The notes under the pieces: generated by a model
What the model saw: the letters and a program-made list of their open reading frames with translations, nothing else
What the model was told of the DNA's origin: nothing
The model's database searches: none
Shown here: piece by piece, positions 34,310-41,069 of the stretch
How the letters are laid out: each line of letters opens with the position of its first letter
Position numbering within the stretch: position 1 is the first letter of the stretch
NCBI GenBank assembly: GCA_015075185.1
Contig: JABTUW010000004.1
Span: 620,001-684,000 of the forward strand
Source of the DNA: Anaerolineales bacterium
Lineage (GTDB): Bacteria > Chloroflexota > Anaerolineae > 4572-78 > J111
Direction: 5' to 3'
Length of the DNA stretch: 64,000 nucleotides
Program-made: the position numbers and the translations under genes

Positions 34310-35686
34310 TTAAAAATCACCCTCCTTGTTCAACTGTCTGGCTAAAAATTGAGGCATCTCGGAGGCCGAGTCGAATTTCTCGACCACGCCGTAAAGTTGC
34401 CCGCCCCGCCCTTTGACCTCGGGAATGATCCAGACCTGGAGGGGGGGGTAAATGAAAATGAAAACACCGGCCACCAAGATGAAACCTAATGCCAGCCCGT
34501 AAAGCGGCAAGGCTGGGTCACGATAGCCAAGCACCAATAGATTGGAGTTAAGCGACATGATAATTGTCAATCCCTCAATGGTGAAGGATTTTCCCACCTG
34601 GACCTTGATTTCTTCCGCGGGGGCAGGCTCTGAGCCATGCCGGACTTTGACCTCGAAGAGTTCCGGGTTGTTAGGATCAGGCACAATTTGGAAGGCCAAA
34701 CCTGCCGCAGGAATAAGAAAATAAACCGGCGCATCAGCTCTAGCCAGGGGGAGGTGCAGTCGCTCAGCGGGAAAAAGATTTTCCTGAGAAGGGATCAAGC
34801 GCAGGAGTGTGCCTGTTTCATCCCGCGCCTCGATGGTCAAAGTCGGCTCCATCGCCCGTGGCCAGAACAAGGTATTCTTGAAAAAGGTGGGCAGATAAAG
34901 CCGCCAGGTTAAGGTAGATGGCTCCGCCCCCTCAACCGTAAAGTCTACCTGGCCGATCCCCTGGCCGGGGTCAACTTCTTTTAATTCAAACTGGCCCTCA
35001 AGAAGAGAGCTGCTGTTGGGTTCAAGCGGCCACAGTGTTAAAGTATCACTTTGTAGAAAAAAATGACTAACCACCAGGCCGCTAATCCCGGCGAGCAGGC
35101 CGGCGTAAAAAATGGTTGGCCCTAACCAGGCCCAGCGCCGCTGCGCCGCGCCGATCAAGCGTGGCTCTGCTTCGAGGGGCTGATAGAGGTAAAACCCCTG
35201 GGCGGCCAGCGATGCCCGGAGTTCATCCAAAAAGGTGTCGGGAGACTCGGGTAAACGAGTGGATTGCTCAACCCGCCGGGCCAGGGGATGCTGCTGGTTA
35301 AGGCTGGGCATGCGGGCTTGCAGCCGCGGCCATGCGGTGGCTCCGTAATCGGCCAGAGCAATCAAGCTATTCAATAATAGCAGCCCCAGCGGCAGCCAGA
35401 ACCACAGCGAGTCAAATAGACGAGCAAAACCCAGCGGGTAGAACAGTTCTCCCCATGACTGCACCGCTGCTGGTAGGTTGGACACCCAGGCTTGACGGGT
35501 AGCAGGGGTCGTTACCGGGTTGGCCTGTTGGGGAATAACCAGGCTCAAACCCGCCACTGCTCCTAAAACTAGCAGCAATATCCCGGTCGCACGCGGACTG
35601 CGCAGACCGTACCAAATAGATGTGGTCAGGTTGGAGATTTGCCCGTGAAAGCTAGAGACAAAAGCTTTCGAGTTTGGAATTAACAA
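34310..35686 (-). CDS. ResB-like cytochrome c biogenesis protein
   Basis: About 458 residues. Membrane segments lie early (SIWYGLRSPRATGILLLVLGAVAGL), then LFDSLWFWLPLGLLLLNSLIAL and WLGPTIFYAGLLAGISGLVV, followed by a large extracytoplasmic domain and a last segment (YGLALGFILVAGVFIFIY) close to the C-terminus. This is the ResB/Ccs1 layout; ResB works with ResC/CcsA to deliver haem to apocytochrome c. No ResC partner is visible in the window. The frame is open to 35881, but that part lies in the zincin gene; the TTG at 35686 just after the zincin stop is the likeliest start, with no strong ribosome site. Confidence 0.78.
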   Translation of the reverse strand: MLIPNSKAFVSSFHGQISNLTTSIWYGLRSPRATGILLLVLGAVAGLSLVIPQQANPVTTPATRQAWVSNLPAAVQSWGELFYPLGFARLFDSLWFWLPLGLLLLNSLIALADYGATAWPRLQARMPSLNQQHPLARRVEQSTRLPESPDTFLDELRASLAAQGFYLYQPLEAEPRLIGAAQRRWAWLGPTIFYAGLLAGISGLVVSHFFLQSDTLTLWPLEPNSSSLLEGQFELKEVDPGQGIGQVDFTVEGAEPSTLTWRLYLPTFFKNTLFWPRAMEPTLTIEARDETGTLLRLIPSQENLFPAERLHLPLARADAPVYFLIPAAGLAFQIVPDPNNPELFEVKVRHGSEPAPAEEIKVQVGKSFTIEGLTIIMSLNSNLLVLGYRDPALPLYGLALGFILVAGVFIFIYPPLQVWIIPEVKGRGGQLYGVVEKFDSASEMPQFLARQLNKEGDF

Positions 35687-35708
35687 GCTGTAAACATCAA
35701 TCGAAAAT

Positions 35709-36089
35709 CTAATAAGCGCCCAATTCTTCCAGCCGCTCATCGCTGATGCCGAAATAATGAGCAATTTCATGTTTGATCGTCTGCTGAACTTCAGCAACGA
35801 CTTCTTCCGGTGTATCGCAAACCTCGGCGATGCAGGCGCGGTAGAGGGTGATCGTGTCCGGCAGCACCATCCCGTAATCACCTGTACGCTCGGTCAAGGG
35901 GATGCCCTGGTACAGCCCCAACAGCAGCTCATCTGGTTCAAGCCCGGCCTCCTCTAACTCTTCCTCTGTCGGCCAATCAGCAATGAGGACTTCGATATTT
36001 TGCAGCCGGTCTTTGAAAAATGCCGGCAGCTCCTCCAATGCCTGTACGACCAGGGCTTCAAATTTCTTGGCGCTGATTTTTACAGGCAT
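35709..36089 (-). CDS. Zincin-like metallopeptidase family protein (126 aa)
   Basis: A short acidic protein of the DUF1025/zincin-like family. The zinc motif HEIAHYFGISDERL (HEIAH at 107-111) has the extended HExxHxxGxxD form. The N-terminal half (FEALVVQALEELPAFFKDRL, then a run of acidic residues) is typical of this family, whose substrates are not established. It is cytoplasmic, with no signal peptide. It ends 22 nt before the ResB-like start and follows a tRNA gene by about 110 nt. Confidence 0.85.
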   Translation of the reverse strand: MPVKISAKKFEALVVQALEELPAFFKDRLQNIEVLIADWPTEEELEEAGLEPDELLLGLYQGIPLTERTGDYGMVLPDTITLYRACIAEVCDTPEEVVAEVQQTIKHEIAHYFGISDERLEELGAY

Positions 36090-36198
36090 ACAGTTATCCC
36101 TTCTTTTTTGTTTGACCGAGTGCCGGCCGAGAGTTGGAAAGTCGCCGGGAAGGGGCGGAAGGAGGCGGCGAGTGGGGAATAGTTTGGGTTGATTTGAG

Positions 36199-36271
36199 AG
36201 CCACCCGTCGGACTTGAACCGACAACCTGCTCTTTACGAAAGAGCTGCTCTACCGATTGAGCTAGGGTGGC
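36199..36271 (-). tRNA. tRNA-Thr (anticodon CGT)
   Basis: The minus strand folds as a complete cloverleaf: acceptor GCCACCC/GGGTGGC, D-arm GCTC...GAGC, anticodon stem GCTCT/AGAGC around loop TTCGTAA (anticodon CGT, reading ACG), and T-arm GTCGG-TTCAAGT-CCGAC. The discriminator base is U. No CCA is encoded. Confidence 0.95.
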
Positions 36272-36308
36272 AAGACTAATAGCAGGTCGCTATGAATGAA
36301 GCATCTTG

Positions 36309-36336
36309 ATTATATCACGGCTCATTGAACTGTCAA
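36309..36336 (-). promoter_or_regulatory. Near-consensus sigma-70 promoter of tRNA-Thr
   Basis: On the minus strand TTGACA (36331-36336) is followed after 16 bp by TATAAT (36309-36314), about 38 bp before the tRNA 5' end. Both hexamers are perfect matches to the housekeeping consensus. Confidence 0.85.
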
Positions 36337-36378
36337 AAAGTATCGAGAAAATAGCACTTTGGCAACAAAGGCTAAATT

Positions 36379-36408
36379 TTGTGCATTTTCCTCCCCATGA
36401 GTTATAAT
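36379..36408 (+). promoter_or_regulatory. pyrG promoter
   Basis: TTGTGC (36379-36384) and TATAAT (36403-36408) are separated by 18 bp, placing the transcript start near 36415 and giving a leader of about 115 nt before pyrG. Confidence 0.7.
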
Positions 36409-36465
36409 AACAGCCCGTGTATACGGAGTTGATATTTTCACAGCAAAAAACGGCCTTAGACATCC

Positions 36466-36502
36466 GTCCCCAAGAGGGTCCCTCTTGGGGACTTTATTTT
36501 TA
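36466..36502 (+). terminator. Intrinsic terminator/attenuator in the pyrG leader
   Basis: A 12-bp perfect stem, GTCCCCAAGAGG (36466-36477) with CCTCTTGGGGAC (36481-36492) and a 3-nt loop, is followed by TTTATTTTT. It lies between the pyrG promoter and the pyrG ribosome site, with no upstream plus-strand gene to terminate, so it most likely acts as a transcription attenuator of pyrG. Gram-positive pyrG genes are known to be attenuated in response to CTP. Confidence 0.75.
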
Positions 36503-36532
36503 GTTGGGTTAATTAAATTTAGGAGGAGAGTT

Positions 36533-38194
36533 ATGACCAAATATATTTTCTGCACGGGCGGCGTGGTTTCATCTCTGGGTAAAGGGGTCACCGCGGCCTC
36601 GATTGGCCGGATTCTCAAGAGCCGGGGCCTCGCTGTCACCGTCCAAAAGTTAGACCCCTATCTCAACGTGGACCCTGGCACGATGAGTCCTTATGAGCAC
36701 GGCGAAGTGTTTGTGCTGGAAGATGGGGCCGAAACCGACCTGGATTTGGGGGCCTACGAGCGCTTTATTGACGAAAACCTGACCCGTTCCAGCAACTTGA
36801 CCAGCGGTCAGGTCTACCAGCAGGTCATTAACCGTGAGCGCCGGGGGGACTACCTGGGCAAAACCATCCAGGTGATTCCTCACGTGACCAACCAGATCAA
36901 AGCCAGCATTACCCACGTGGCCCGCGACAGCGGGGCTGACATCGTCATCGTCGAAGTTGGCGGCACGGTGGGCGACATTGAAAGCCTGCCCTTTTTGGAA
37001 GCGATTCGTCAGATGCGCAAAGACGCCGGGCGCGATAACACCTTCTACATCCACGTCACCTTGCTGCCCCATTTAAACGCCACCAACGAACTCAAAACCA
37101 AGCCGACACAGCACAGCGTTCACGAACTGCGCGGTATCGGCATCCAGCCCGATATGATTGTCTGCCGGGCCGACCTGCCCGTGCCGGACGAACTGCGTGA
37201 AAAGATTGCCCTCTTCTGCGACGTGGACCTGCAGGCGGTTGTCCCGCTGACCACCGTCGAAACCATTTACGAAGTTCCCCTGATTTTGGAGAAAACCGGC
37301 GTGGCCGATTTTATCTGTGAGCGCCTGCACCTCGACTGCGCCCCGCCCGACCTGGACGAGTGGCGCCGGATGGTCGAGCATATCAAAAAGCCCAAGCCGG
37401 CGGTCACGGTCGGCATTGTCGGCAAATACATTGACCTGGAAGACGCCTACATCAGCGTTTACGAGGCGCTGAAACACGCCGCAACCGCTCAAGACTGCGA
37501 AGCCAGGATCGAGTGGATTGCTTCCGAAGATCTGGAGAAGGGCCGCGGCCTCGACCGGCTGGAGGAGGTGGACGGGATTGTGGTCCCCGGCGGCTTTGGC
37601 GAGCGGGGCATCGAGGGCAAAGTTATCGCCGCCAAATTTGCCCGCGTGCGCCGGGTGCCTTACCTGGGCCTGTGCCTGGGCATGCAGGTCATGGTCATCG
37701 AGCTGGCCCGCGAGGTGTACGAGAGCGACGCCCCCAACTCGACCGAATTCAATCCGGCCACCCCTCACCCGGTGATTGACCTGATGCCTGATCAGCGGGA
37801 CATTGCCGACCTGGGCGGGACAATGCGGCTGGGCAGCTATCCCTGCCGCTTGCAGCCTGGCAGCGCCGCCGGCCGGGCTTACGCCGCCGATCTGGTTACG
37901 GAGCGCCACCGCCACCGCTTTGAGTTTAACAACGAGTACCGCCAGGTGCTGCAGCAGGCCGGCATGACCCTGAGCGGCCTTTCACCTGATGGCCGGCTGG
38001 TGGAGATTGCCGAAATCAAGGACCACCCCTTTATGCTGGGCAGCCAGTTCCACCCCGAATTCAAAAGCCGCCCGACCCGCCCCCATCCCCTCTTCGCCGC
38101 CTTAATCCAGGCCGCCCGCCAGCACGCCGGGCTAACCGAGACGGTGGAGACATTAGAAGTCACGCCAGTGGCACAGCCGGTCAATTACAAGTAA
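36533..38194 (+). CDS. pyrG: CTP synthase
   Basis: 553 residues, normal length. It converts UTP to CTP using ATP and glutamine. The N-terminal synthetase domain begins TKYIFCTGGVVSSLGKG and has DPYLNVDPGTMSPYEHGEVFV and VEVGGTVGDIES. The C-terminal glutaminase has YLGLCLGMQ (Cys ~380) and QFHPEFKSRP (His/Glu). The ATG at 36533 follows AGGAGGAG; the longer frame to 36485 would begin inside the attenuator. Monocistronic as far as can be seen; a perfect 29-bp palindrome lies 36 nt after the stop. Confidence 0.97.
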   Translation: MTKYIFCTGGVVSSLGKGVTAASIGRILKSRGLAVTVQKLDPYLNVDPGTMSPYEHGEVFVLEDGAETDLDLGAYERFIDENLTRSSNLTSGQVYQQVINRERRGDYLGKTIQVIPHVTNQIKASITHVARDSGADIVIVEVGGTVGDIESLPFLEAIRQMRKDAGRDNTFYIHVTLLPHLNATNELKTKPTQHSVHELRGIGIQPDMIVCRADLPVPDELREKIALFCDVDLQAVVPLTTVETIYEVPLILEKTGVADFICERLHLDCAPPDLDEWRRMVEHIKKPKPAVTVGIVGKYIDLEDAYISVYEALKHAATAQDCEARIEWIASEDLEKGRGLDRLEEVDGIVVPGGFGERGIEGKVIAAKFARVRRVPYLGLCLGMQVMVIELAREVYESDAPNSTEFNPATPHPVIDLMPDQRDIADLGGTMRLGSYPCRLQPGSAAGRAYAADLVTERHRHRFEFNNEYRQVLQQAGMTLSGLSPDGRLVEIAEIKDHPFMLGSQFHPEFKSRPTRPHPLFAALIQAARQHAGLTETVETLEVTPVAQPVNYK

Positions 38195-38654
38195 GCCGGG
38201 TGGCAGGTTGGCAGAAAGGAAGAGTTCCATCTCGTTCCCAAACTGAGTTTGGGAACGAGAAGGCTAAGACCATAGGAAGCTTAGAAGATTTTCCAGCCTT
38301 CCACCTTCTCTTCTTCCAACAGCGGTTGGAGAGTGCTATCACCCAGGTAGTTAGTTGGGAGTCTGTTAGGAGTCTGTTACGAGTCTATTAGGAGACCGCT
38401 GCGAGGCTGGTGAAAGATTCGTTACCCTGCACAAGGCAATTCAGCCCAAAAGATTAGACAGGATTAACAGGATTTACAAGATTTTTCTGAAAATTATCCT
38501 GTTAATCATGTAAATCCTGTCCATATTTTGCCACTTTCAAGTAGGTGTAATGCTTATTTTGGCCGCGCAAAAAGCGTCATTACTTCGATGCGAGCGGCAG
38601 GGTTGGATGTGCCTACAATTTGCAGACCGTTCAAAGTAAAAAGAATCTACTTAC
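38195..38654. repeat. Repeat-rich intergenic region after pyrG
   Basis: No gene is supported in this 460-bp gap. It contains the palindrome CTCGTTCCCAAACT-G-AGTTTGGGAACGAG (38231-38259), three tandem 11-bp units of GGAGTCTGTTA type (38358-38390) and a 65-bp imperfect palindrome (38457-38521) built from GGATTAACAGGATTTACA-like words at both ends. The first palindrome recurs at 45400-45428. Confidence 0.75.
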
Positions 38655-39026
38655 CTATATGTGTTGATCTATCAGAATCGGGTTTCCATCTGGATCAACT
38701 ATCATAAAGCTGGCCGGGCCAGTAGAGTTTTCGTCTGCTTCCGAAACCAGAGTGATGCCGCGCTCTTTAAGCTGGCCCTGCAGCTCCCGAACATCGGTGA
38801 ATTCTTTGAGTGGCTGGGCATCGTTACTCCAGCCCGGGTTGAAGGTGAGAATGTTCTTATCGAACATGCCTTGAAATAGCCCAATAACGTGGTCGCCATT
38901 TTTCATAATCAGCCAATTTTGCGCTTGATCTCCCATGAAAACTGTAAAACCCAGCTTTTCGTAAAAGAGCTTCGACGCCTCGATATCTTTTACAGCCAAG
39001 CTAACAGAGAAAGCTCCCAGTTCCAT
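38655..39026 (-). CDS. VOC-superfamily (glyoxalase/bleomycin resistance) protein
   Basis: 123 residues starting MELGAFSVSLAVKDIEASKLFYEKLGF, the first beta-alpha-beta unit of the vicinal oxygen chelate fold; SFMIVDPDGNPILIDQH ends the second unit with the usual DPDGN turn. Members range from lyases to antibiotic-binding proteins; the substrate here is unknown. The ATG at 39026 has GGAGG 6 nt upstream; the upstream extension to 39074 lacks one. It lies about 50 nt after the GIY-YIG gene and may be co-transcribed with it. Confidence 0.85.
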   Translation of the reverse strand: MELGAFSVSLAVKDIEASKLFYEKLGFTVFMGDQAQNWLIMKNGDHVIGLFQGMFDKNILTFNPGWSNDAQPLKEFTDVRELQGQLKERGITLVSEADENSTGPASFMIVDPDGNPILIDQHI

Positions 39027-39075
39027 AATTTCCTCCTGCGTTGTGCCCTGACGCCTGACAAATTTTGATACCACC

Positions 39076-39462
39076 TTATACCTGTCGAATATTTACGTCG
39101 GTATTGTACCCTCGTTCCCCAAAGGGTTGAAGTTCCTCAATCCAGATTTCTTCAAGCAGGCTCAATTCTTCATCTAGCTTGAAGTTCGGTTCATCCTTGA
39201 CTTGCACCACTTCCAAAATCTCGAAAATAAACTTATCCGGCCCATATTCATTCCACTCTTGCTGTAGCACTTGATTAGGATGGCCCCCAATCGTTAGCAA
39301 AAACTTGTGCCTGTTCGATGGTCCATCAAGGTTTAGACTGCTTCCCAGTAGTATTTTGCCATTCACGGTATTCTTCACCTGGAACACACCGGCCTGTTTC
39401 TCTCTCTCTTTGTAGGCCTGCTTGAGATCCTTTTTTGATTTCATCTCCTCATTCCTGTTCAT
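39076..39462 (-). CDS. GIY-YIG nuclease-family-like protein
   Basis: 128 residues. GVFQVKNTVNGKILLGSS matches the first strands of the GIY-YIG nuclease fold in a divergent form (GVF instead of GIY, LLG instead of YIG), followed by RHKFLLTIGGHPNQVLQQEWNEYG, which resembles the Arg-containing helix, and a later Glu-rich segment. This branch is usually annotated as GIY-YIG family protein without a known role, and the altered motifs make nuclease activity uncertain. A 30-bp perfect palindrome covers the promoter. The first ATG (39462) has no ribosome site; an internal ATG at 39444 has GAGGAG directly against it. Confidence 0.7.
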   Translation of the reverse strand: MNRNEEMKSKKDLKQAYKEREKQAGVFQVKNTVNGKILLGSSLNLDGPSNRHKFLLTIGGHPNQVLQQEWNEYGPDKFIFEILEVVQVKDEPNFKLDEELSLLEEIWIEELQPFGERGYNTDVNIRQV

Positions 39463-39468
39463 TTTTGA

Positions 39469-39498
39469 AGTATATCATTCCACTTGGAATGATATACT
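39469..39498. promoter_or_regulatory. 30-bp perfect palindrome over the GIY-YIG gene promoter
   Basis: AGTATATCATTCCA (39469-39482), two central bases, then TGGAATGATATACT (39485-39498), an exact 14+14 inverted repeat. On the minus strand TATACT at the proximal end is a plausible -10 element only 6 nt before the ATG at 39462, so the mRNA could be leaderless and the palindrome would be an operator covering the core promoter. Confidence 0.65.
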
Positions 39499-39534
39499 CC
39501 ATTTTTGCAGCAGATCGTCCTCAAATTAACCCCA

Positions 39535-39572
39535 CAAAAAACGCCGCCCCGATCCAAAAATCAAGGCGGCGT
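39535..39572 (-). terminator. Rho-independent terminator of the aminotransferase gene
   Basis: On the minus strand ACGCCGCC (39565-39572) pairs with GGCGGCGT (39541-39548) and is followed by a run of T residues (39535-39541). It begins 6 nt after the aminotransferase stop codon. Confidence 0.85.
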
Positions 39573-39577
39573 GACGC

Positions 39578-40882
39578 TCACCAGCTCATCTCCTGCACCT
39601 GGGCGAAGGCGTGATCGAGGATGCCCAGCGCCTCCTCGACGTGCTCTTTCCTGGCAATTAGCGGCGGGGCGATGCGCAGGACGTTGCCGTACATCCCCCC
39701 TTTGCCGATAAGCAGGCCGCGGGCGCGGGTCTGCTCAAAGACGGCCACCACCGCTTCCGGCGCGGGTTCCTTGGTCTGGCGGTCCTTGACCAGCTCGACC
39801 CCCTGCATCAGGCCCATGCCGCGCACGTCGCCGATGAGCGGGTACTTCTCCTGGAGCCGTTCCAGCCCGGCCCGCAGCAGCCCGCCGGCCTCGGCGATGT
39901 GCTGGGGCGTGGCCTCGCTCTCCATCACCTCGATGGTCGCCAGCGAGGCGGCGGTGGAGAGCGGGTTGCCGCCAAAGGTGCTGATGGTCAAGCCCTGGCC
40001 GACCATGCCCATGGCAATCTGCTCGGTGGTGATAGTGTTGCCCATCGGCAGGCCGTTGGCGATGCCCTTGGCCATGGTCATAATATCCGGCTCGACCTCC
40101 CAATGCTCGATGCCGAACCACTTGCCGCCGGTGCGGCCAAAGCCGGTCTGGACCTCATCGCAGATGAACAGCCCGCCGTAGTTGTGGACAATCTCGACCA
40201 CAATCTTGAAGTACTCCTTGGGCGGGGTAATAAAGCCGCCCACGCCCTGGATCGGCTCGGCCAGGAAGGCGGCGATGCGCCCGGAGGTCGAAGTTTTGAT
40301 GACCTCTTCGACATCCTCGGCGCAGGCCGCCCCGCACGTTTCCGGGTTCAGCTTGAGCGGGCAGCGGTAGCAGTAAGGGTTGAGGGCGTGCTTGATGCCC
40401 AGGATGTGCGTCCCGCCGATGCGCCAGCTCGCCTGGCCGGTCAGGCTCATGCCCAGCGGTGAGCGGCCGCTGTAGCCGTGGCGCAAGGCAATGATTTCCT
40501 GGTGGCCGGTGTAACACTTGGCCAGCATGACCGCCGTTTCGTCGGCCTCGGTGCCCGAGTTGGTAAAGTACGAGGTTTGCAGTTTGCCAGGGGTCAATTC
40601 GGCCAGCTTCTCGGCCAGGCGGACGTGGTTTTCGTTGGGGTAAAGGGTCGAAGAATGGAGCAGTTTGGCCGCCTGCTCCTGCACCCGCTGGGTTACCTTG
40701 GGGTGATTGTGGCCCACGCTGGTGGTCAAAATCCCGGCGAAAAAGTCCAGGTATTTTTGACCGTCCACATCCCAGACATACATGCCGTCGCCGTGATCCA
40801 GCGGCATTGGCTCGGTGTAGTAGAGCATATGGTTGGGCCACAAATACTTTTGCTGTTTTTCTAAGATTTCTTGTTTGTTCAT
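39578..40882 (-). CDS. Class III PLP-dependent aminotransferase
   Basis: 434 residues starting MNKQEILEKQQKYLWPNH. TNSGTEADETAVMLAK (PLP phosphate), FICDEVQTGFGRTG (Asp contacting the pyridine N) and MAKGIANGLPMG (Schiff-base Lys) define the class III fold. It is close to the alanine-glyoxylate 2 / beta-amino acid:pyruvate group rather than to the ornithine enzyme at 45.5 kb, but the substrate cannot be fixed. A CYRCPLKLNPETCGAAC segment with four Cys in the middle is characteristic of this subgroup. The ATG at 40882 has AAGG 5 nt upstream. Upstream lie octamer and heptamer tandem repeats; a strong terminator follows the gene. Confidence 0.88.
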   Translation of the reverse strand: MNKQEILEKQQKYLWPNHMLYYTEPMPLDHGDGMYVWDVDGQKYLDFFAGILTTSVGHNHPKVTQRVQEQAAKLLHSSTLYPNENHVRLAEKLAELTPGKLQTSYFTNSGTEADETAVMLAKCYTGHQEIIALRHGYSGRSPLGMSLTGQASWRIGGTHILGIKHALNPYCYRCPLKLNPETCGAACAEDVEEVIKTSTSGRIAAFLAEPIQGVGGFITPPKEYFKIVVEIVHNYGGLFICDEVQTGFGRTGGKWFGIEHWEVEPDIMTMAKGIANGLPMGNTITTEQIAMGMVGQGLTISTFGGNPLSTAASLATIEVMESEATPQHIAEAGGLLRAGLERLQEKYPLIGDVRGMGLMQGVELVKDRQTKEPAPEAVVAVFEQTRARGLLIGKGGMYGNVLRIAPPLIARKEHVEEALGILDHAFAQVQEMSW

Positions 40883-40900
40883 GATACCTTCTCTGGTTTG

Positions 40901-40987
40901 GTAGCAGGGCAGCAAGGTAGCAAGGATGCAGAGCCGAAGGCCCCCTATGGGTAATTCCCTGTCTACCGTCTACTGTCTACTGTCTAC
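40901..40987. repeat. Composite short tandem repeats (octamer, then heptamer)
   Basis: Four imperfect 8-bp units of GTAGCAAG type (40901-40932) are followed by four 7-bp units of TGTCTAC type (40960-40987; one unit begins with C). A similar octamer-then-heptamer arrangement occurs at 63772-63839. Confidence 0.75.
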
Positions 40988-41069
40988 AATTTTTTTGGGA
41001 GGCTATTGTAAATCAGCTTCGTTTGAGGCACAAACTGACCCCATCGCTAGTCTGGCGGCGCACCGGGCG

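Noticed and set aside
35687..35881. N-terminal extension of the ResB-like protein
   Set aside because: It lies inside the zincin gene in another frame and is not membrane-like; the ResB start must be downstream.
37073..37915. 280-codon minus-strand open frame
   Set aside because: Antisense to pyrG, no motifs.
39899..40841. Long open frames on both strands inside the class III aminotransferase region
   Set aside because: Shadows of the GC-rich aminotransferase gene whose PLP motifs are intact in its own frame.
40960..40987. CRISPR array
   Set aside because: Units are 7 bp in direct contact with no spacers; short tandem repeats, not CRISPR. No cas genes in the window.
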